Shown here piece by piece: positions 56,660 through 64,000 of a stretch of 64,000 nt of DNA (its first letter is position 1; every line of letters begins with the position of its first letter). The notes below the pieces were generated by a model, which was not told the DNA's origin, did no database searches, and was given only the letters and a program-made list of their open reading frames with translations. This DNA is from Aotearoamyces nothofagi (taxonomy: Eukaryota > Ascomycota > Leotiomycetes > Leotiales > Tympanidaceae). The translations under genes and the position numbers were made by a program. The stretch spans positions 434,001 through 498,000 of the forward strand of contig JADDTR010000010.1 in NCBI GenBank assembly GCA_015345905.1, given 5' to 3'.

Positions 56660-59600
56660 TACATATATCACCACTCCGGCACCTCCCATGCTGTAGAAGC
56701 CACCCTTAGGATTATCCGGCTGTAGTTGGCCGAGCCATACGAGTTAAAAGTAGCCTTCGGTGACTACTACCTATCCGTACTCTATACCTAATGGAAAATG
56801 GATTGCTAGGAAACTTCCAAAAACAGGTTTAGCAGCTACCGAAGAATTTTCAACATAACGTACGAGGGTATAGACAGTAGGTAACTTGTTGCGGATGCTA
56901 TAGCGGGTTCTGTGACCGGCAGGTAGTGTTGGATCGCAGGGCTGCATCATGGCACATGTAGGTGCACACTACCATCTGCTTTTAACATTTAGCGCAGCTG
57001 TAACTTCTAGAAATATTAATTTCCGCGTGGGTCATATCGTAGAGTACCCTACAGGACCTACCATCTTACAGTACAGGTACCTTACAGTACACTCCACATA
57101 GATAGCCACAAGGCAAAGGGATTAAGAACTTCTGCCTCCGTACAGTAATTCGCTCAACCCTAGATCTAGCATTGCCGAGAAACCGTTGAGCCTATCGTAC
57201 CGACGGTATTGGTGGACTATGAAGCCAACATAGCACCTACGTCGAGCCTACCTTGTTGTCCTAGCGCTCGTATGTTTACTTTTCCTCTGTTGTGGCGACA
57301 CACTGGACCTCGTAGTGCAGTAGGCGCGGTGCTTGATATGCAATGCAGCTATGGTGCCTTAGTCCTGCTGCACAGTAGCCACGTACCTTGCCTTGGCCAT
57401 GTACTCAAATCTCCGTCTTATGCATCTTAGACACTCAAGCACTGCCGAAATACGAGCCAGTCATCCTGCGGTACCGGTCATGACAGCTAGAAAAAAAGGA
57501 TGACGGCACTACTGCTCTAACCGTGGGAGACAGAATAGGGACTCAGCGTCGGTATCGGTATACAGAGTCCTTTGCAGCTGTGCGTCTCAGAGTCCTAGTG
57601 GCATGCAAACCTTGATAGCGATCCTCGCAGCGATCGGTGATCGACGTAATGGAATGGGAAGAGAGAATGCATACTGCACTGTACAAATACTATGTACAGC
57701 ACACATGGACAGTACGGTACCTGTAAAGCCCGATATCCCTCCGCTAGGAAGGGCTGTCCAGAAGGGCGAAAGACGATTAGCCGGAAGCTGTCAGTTAGGG
57801 TGTGGGGTATACTCACAAGAGCAACGACGGATCAGATTGACAGAGTCTTGGCGACCGCTAGCGATGAGGCTGGCGTGCTGCTTCTCGGGTGGTCGGGCGC
57901 CGTCTTAGGGAATAGCGGGAGAAGCACAGTACAGAATACTGTACAGTAGTAGCGAGGTAAGGTACGGAGTACGGAGTTGGCTCCTGGAAGGCCATAGAAG
58001 GACGCTTTGGCCGCTGGGCTGTAGCATCCTAGGGTAAATGGGGGACGCGTCAATCCGGAATATGTCCATTTCGGTCTCCCTGGCGACCAGACTTGCCAGG
58101 GGTGAAGGGGAAGGACATGCCCATCATTGATATTATCTTCGTTAATGGTTTGGTTTCACGGTCTTTTACCTTGCCATGGGTAGGATAAGCCAGGATAGCT
58201 ACTGTATATAACCAGTGCCGCGGCATACGCTTCAGGTACAGGGAGTGATTCAACGGCCCAACTTTCCAAAATCTCCGACGGGCGAAAGACAAGCATGGAT
58301 CTTGCCTATATTGCTGATGGAGGGAGACCAGCGCCTCTCGACAACTTTGCCATAAAGCCGAAAATGGTGGGCGATAGTCCGGGAGCCTGGCCTTGTCGGC
58401 TCACCGGCTTTACGGTTCCACGTGTTGCTTGCTTGGCCTGTGTAAGGTCCGCTATGCACACCCGGTCGGAGTAGTGGGATGCCGCAGCTGTACTCCGTAC
58501 AGAACTTTGAAGGAGTACTATACGTACATCATACGTAGAGGCTCTTCGTCCTTTACCATATAACAACCTAGTTGGTTCGAGTTAGCCTGCAATGCGCTTA
58601 TGGACAGTACTATTCCAGAAAGGGTTTTGCCACTCTCGTTGGCTCTTGGGTATTCCTGTTGTTCACTAAGGTATCTCGTCAACGCCAAAGCGTTTACTCC
58701 GATAAGCCTTTTTCCGATTCCCAGCCGTTTTACTAAACGCTCATCCCCTCCACCAGGGGTGGGTGTATATAACAAGCCTATCGCCGATTTGCAGAGCTGC
58801 TAGCATGCAGATCTTCCTTACCTGGCTATTGTACCTAGGTAAGGTAATTGGGCTTGACTTGACTCACGGTTCGCATTCCGACGTAGCTCCATCAATATCT
58901 CCCGTCATCAGTTCTTTTGTTAGCCGTACGTACTTAGCTTTCGCAGTATCCCCCAGCTCCCTGCCAGTCATAAGATAGCTTACCTTATTTGGGTGCCTAC
59001 CTAACAGTGTGCTTACCTGCTCATGTGCAGTACGGATGCTCCTAGTCTCTCCTTTCGGTTCCGATTCTGGCGCTCAGCACAATTCAGTCCTCACATCCTC
59101 GTATAACTATACAAGTGCAATCAGGTACATACTATAAACTGTTCCTGACCTCCCCTGACCCGTTACCAACATCCCTCTCTGTGTGAAATAGTCTGTTTAA
59201 CAGCATTAGTGTTAGTCCATAGCAACATTTTTTTCTCGTCGCGTGGTCTTACTTTGCATCCTTGGCTTTGTCTTCGTCTTGGTGATGCGTGTATATACTC
59301 CACTGATACCATCCCAGTGTAGGTACAGTACCCGAGTCTCTACATGCATATCGTTTCACCATAGTGTAAGCGAGTTCCATCCGGCATTTCCTATTTCACA
59401 TTTCCACCCTAGTTCTTTGCCGTCTCTTGCTAATTGATGCACATTTGGCACTTCATGTAGATGCGGGTAGACCCTGCGTGCTTCTTAGACCACTTCAAGA
59501 GCCGTTGTGAGATCAATTATTGAATGGTGCTCCGACAACAACCGAAAAACGGCCGCTTTCAGGAGAAATCTATTCTCTCTAACAGCCATCTCCTTCAAGC

Positions 59601-62600
59601 CGCAGAGCCTGCATTGTTCAGGAAACTATCAAGGTAGGTTAGCCAACAAGAGATAATAACTCAAGAGTAGATCCGTGCACTAGATGCGATAACCTCGGGC
59701 CTGTGGGACATGCGTGTTGGAAAGCATTTTCCCAGGTGGTCCCTGTAAAGCTAAAATTATAGTTACCTTCATCTTCGACAGATAATCTCATCATCAAGCC
59801 ATTCTTCATCAAACCTTCCCTTGTGTACTTTAGTCTCTTCTTCACAAGGTAGATTTGCGTCATTCTATCGGTAATTATTGCCATTCAACCACCAATATCT
59901 GCCTCTTGTACTCGTTAAAAGTAGACAAGTGATTGTTGCATCAATGCTTCGTAGGTCTATCAGCGCCTCCATCTTCCTGCCCGCACCACTTGTGTAATTA
60001 GGCGGACCAAATACCACTTGAAGTTTTAAAACCGCGTGCAAACTGTGTGGAATTTCTATGATGCGAGCTCGAGCACAGATCCCATCTTCGTGGATTTTAC
60101 CAGATCTGGTTACCCTGTAGGAATAAGGGAAATGATAGCCCTTCTTCGCGCATCAAGGTCCATTGTCCGTTGAATTTGGCCACGTAAAGTTTCCGAGCTT
60201 CCCACAGCCGATCAACAACAGCACGAAGGCCTCGTGAAGGCTTAGAGACTGAGACGCATATATCGTTACCACTAAAGACTGGGTGGATGATTATGGTATT
60301 GGGAGAACTGAGTGTACAACCGGATTCTGGTAGTCAAGTGATTAGCTTTGATGATTGAGTAGCCTTGAACTTTGACGGAAAGATAGCACGGGAGAGATTA
60401 CGTGTAGATACTGTACCAAGAATAGAACCGACATCAGAGATCAAGACATCTCCCCTGTACTTCTCAGTGTATCGGTTTTTTTCCAGTTCCCATGTTTAGT
60501 TAGTGTTGAGGCGTCACATAACCCATCATAATCCAGAGGCCGCAAGATTTATGCGCACATAGATACGTTAGCAACAAAATACCTGAATTCCGATCGGATG
60601 CGATTATTACGCCCTGCTGTGTCCAATCTCTTCTTGACGTATAGTAATATTGATCTGCGTCTGGTCATCTTAATCTATGACTCGTCTACTTGGAAAAAGG
60701 CTCCTAGAACCATATTTAGACATCAAGATTCGACTAAGGCCAGTATATTAGATAACAGACTCGAGGATGTAGCACAGACATCAAATTGCTTTCTACCTCG
60801 CCATCTGCCAGTTATGAAACGAGATCTTACCTTAACTGGTATTTTGCTACAAGATCGAGGCTGCTAGGCCGGATATTATGATCTTGTCTATAACATCGTT
60901 AATAGCAAATGTCAAAGTCGAAGTCGCGCTTCGGGAGACGAGTTTGCCTGAGGTGGCGCCTAAGGTGTTGACTAGAGTCATCCGAGCTTCTTCAAACTGC
61001 AAAATACACTTCTAACTGTAAAGATAATTACACCCACCTATTTCAGACAGAACACCAGCTAACAACTTAAGACACTTACATTTTTGATAGGCAAGAGAGC
61101 TATTGTTGCATCCCTCTTTCTCCTTCAATGCGAATGCACATTTCATCCACATGGACACTCCTGCTGCAGAGACAAACATTGGATACCTTCGAAAGAATTA
61201 TTCTCTCTTTTGCCATCTTCCCTCTAACCACCAGTTTGAAGTGTAAACCAGGGTGCTGAAGCATCATTGATAACATTCCAGTCCTTGTTCTCAAGTTCTC
61301 AGGTAGGTAGCTGTCGTCAAATCACCTTCTTTTTTTTCGAATTGGCAAGCCTTTCTCGGCCATCTCCTTCAGAAACAACTACCTGTCGTGAAGTCTAGAT
61401 CGAGAAAAGACTTAGAACACAGCATATCCCGAGTTTTTATTGTGGGCCTCGTACACGACGCGGCGAGTGCCTCGGAAACCCGAAACAATACCCAAGAGCT
61501 CATCATCATCATCATAATGGCCAGTCTGTCTCCGATCTAAAGCCACCTTGAGACCTGACGATAAAATCATCCGTTGCAGTGTCGGCTACACGAGCTTGGT
61601 GATGTTCAGATGAATTTACAAGTGGCTTCATCGGCATCAACGTGGCTATTTTCTGCCTTTATGGCACCATTGGTCCCAAGTCTGTCGAGCATCAGCATTT
61701 ATTTTAAATTTAATAGGCTAGCTTGCCGCCTGCTTTCTTGTTACCTCGCTGAAATTTCGTTGTTTGGTGCAAAGATGGAAGCGCAGGTGCCTATATCAAC
61801 ATTACGAGAAAGTAATCGGATCTATAAAGGATAGGAGACAAGATTTAAATAGGCTAGGGTCACCTGATGTGTGTCAGCACGTGGATACATTTAAGTATCC
61901 TCCAATTCAGGAGTCCAATTAGATGTTTGGGCTGACAGTCGGCCGAATCGTAAAGGTAATATTAGGCCGACACAATACGTGCCCACACCCGGATCGTTAC
62001 ATCTGTTTTATCCACTTGGCCGATCGGAGTGTTGCCCAGGAAGTCATAGTCTCAAGCGTGATCTTCATCTCCCGAAAGTGGCTCAGATGCGCCGATGCAC
62101 CTTGTTGTCGTCAGAGTACCTGGGTAGCATTACTACAGGTGAGCCTTTGTCAGCTTCAATTTGATGTTTGTGCCTTTTGCTGGTATTTAATTGCCGTGTA
62201 TAAGGCCTCGACATATCTGGTATCTAGCTCCTTCATGTCAAGGATCGCGAAGCCTAGGCATCGACTATCTCCACCGTCAATTAAATGCCCGAGCCCCTAT
62301 TGAGCAAAGAGTGCATGGGCAACCACTTCATCCTAGAAATGCTAGAAGTGTATCCACACAAAACAAATCAGGACCTAGGTAAGCTCTACCTATACTATAC
62401 TTATGCGTATCAAATATATCGAAGAATTTAGAGTGCGTGTGGGGATTGTACTCTGTCGATTGCTCCAAGAACTAGTGGCGCCGAAAAATTATAGGAGTCA
62501 GGGATACCTACAGAGTTTATGTCAACTTAACGAATGGATTCATGACTTACATTCTCGTAGCTTCGCACAGATGCCAAAATCGGCCATTAAGAGCTTTATA

Positions 62601-64000
62601 AAATTGTCAGCCTATTCTCAATCGACCCTAAAACATCCACAATAATTTTAACGCGGTATGAGGAGGGATTCGAGTCAAAATAGGAACATGCAGCAAAAAC
62701 TATCAGAGAACTCTATCGAGCCAACCGTAATAGAGGCGGTTTGTATCCATGGCATTAGAACTCGATTATATTGTTATTACTGAGTGAATGGAGATATAGG
62801 TTTGAAGTTACACACGCACACAAAGATACTTTTACCTCATGGACTGGCCGCAGCGCACTTGTATGTAGTGGAATATAAATAATGGTGAGAATATGAGACG
62901 AATAACTCTAGATCCGCGGATAATCTAAGATGGATTCCGTATTTAACAATCTCGACGCAACTTAACTTCATTATTAGAATCTCAAGGCCATCCTTAAGAC
63001 CATCTTTATCAACTAACTACAATCCAAATATGCCAGCCACCTGCCAAATATCGTTTACCTGAGACAGACCTCTCTGGTTTATAAGATATAGGCATCCCAC
63101 CAATAGCATGCAATGAGCTGCCCTGAGGAAGCCCCATCAAGATGAACACGACGGGTAGGGAAAGGCTTGAACCGTTCTACCGCGCCTAGTAGATAGGTAA
63201 CGGCAAGGAGATTGCGACACATCTTCTTATACCGGGTAAATGCATAATACGAGAGACCTCAGTCCACAGGCTTTCTTCCCGCGTTAGCCGCCGTGGTTGT
63301 CAGTTACACAGAGAAGATCACAAGATCAATGGAAAGATCTAATGGGCAAGCTTCTCCTCTCCGCTACCTTCAGTCATCTCAGCTCAAGATGGAAGCAGGA
63401 AGCTCAGGGGTATCCAGAGCGGCGTTGCGTAAGGCAATGGATCAGGCGCCTGGGCAAGAGAACCTTTGGAGGTACAGCCAGGCTATGGCCACAAGAAGGC
63501 ACGGTCGGTAGTATCTTAGGCAGGCGGGTCTATTGATGGAGCTTGCCGGGGCATCCTCGAGGGTAGGATTGGCGGCAAACTCGAGGCATAATGCAGATGG
63601 AGGGAGCCCCGGCAGATTCCGTATGTCCACTGGCCGCAATTGTGGCCATCCACTGTACCTTACAGCCTGCTTGAAGGAGAGCATGGCACCTCGTAAAGGC
63701 GTGTGTTAACGTTAGCACGCACGTACAGTACAGCACCTACAGCGCTCCAGGCGCAGCCGAGAATACCGGAACGATGACCAGGCATCGGCAGATTCCCAGG
63801 GCCCGGGGCACAGTGGGCCCAGTGGCCACAGCAATGGCGCCATAGGGGGAGGGTGCGGCTTCCGGCCTGGGCTAGGGCGTGCAGGGCGTGCGAAAGCCAA
63901 GTACTGCCGCCAATCTCAAGCAGCAGTGAATCCGATGCACTCCGGAGATGCTGTCATGGCCCGTCTACCGGACGGCGGACAGTGGCCTGGGGTGCGCCTC
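56660..64000. other. 7.3 kb gene-free region at right edge
   Basis: No supportable gene. The stretch is more AT-rich than the rest of the window in about 59-63 kb. GTAC-rich words recur near 57050-57095, 57680-57725, 57925-57980 and 63720-63735. A CATCAT run lies at 61500-61520 and a T run near 61328. Short frames have no domain or consistent codon use. Part of it may be decayed coding or transposon sequence, but I cannot identify any. Confidence 0.5.

Noticed and set aside
60598-61060. Possible decayed gene at the right end
   Set aside because: Some stretches look protein-like on the minus strand but are broken repeatedly, and I cannot match them to a family.

Overview
The window is nuclear DNA of a filamentous ascomycete (Pezizomycotina). 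The genes carry short GT-AG introns (about 43-125 nt, one of 262 nt) with CTAAC-like branch points. The families are typical of such fungi: CFEM protein, Zn2Cys6 regulators, an ABCC transporter, a DHA1-type MFS carrier, and septin, Elp6 and Sos7 orthologues. I could not fix the class. I support 17 protein genes, several rebuilt exon by exon so that phases and family motifs agree, plus one decayed DNA transposon. No rRNA, tRNA, CRISPR array or biosynthetic core enzyme was seen.

Layout. 1-3.8 kb: the 3' part of a cellular RNA-dependent RNA polymerase (RNA silencing). 4.8-6.9 kb: a CsgA-like short-chain dehydrogenase convergent with a CFEM, GPI-type surface protein. 6.9-11 kb: no gene, but rich in simple and tandem repeats. 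11-21.2 kb: a compact housekeeping block made of a septin-like GTPase, an RS-rich splicing-factor-like protein, the kinetochore protein Sos7, ribosomal protein eL37, Elongator subunit Elp6 and phosphopantothenate-cysteine ligase. 21.2-24.3 kb: a repeat-rich gap.

24.3-40 kb: an accessory block with a Zn2Cys6 regulator, a secreted haem peroxidase, a short-chain dehydrogenase, an MRP-type ABC transporter and an MFS transporter. This looks like a detoxification or export set, but no PKS, NRPS or terpene synthase accompanies it. 40-49.1 kb: a 9 kb gene-free stretch, GC-rich in its later part, with many short repeats. 49.2-54.8 kb: an ATF/CREB-type bZIP regulator convergent with a second Zn2Cys6 regulator of nine exons. 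54.8-64 kb: gene-free, more AT-rich, with an internally deleted Tc1/mariner element.

No clearly new system is visible. The observations most worth checking are the accessory block, the divergent septin, the dehydrogenase with a displaced catalytic tyrosine, a frame-preserving intron inside a membrane segment of the MFS carrier, an unnamed dispersed repeat in two copies, and the recurring GTAC-palindrome clusters.
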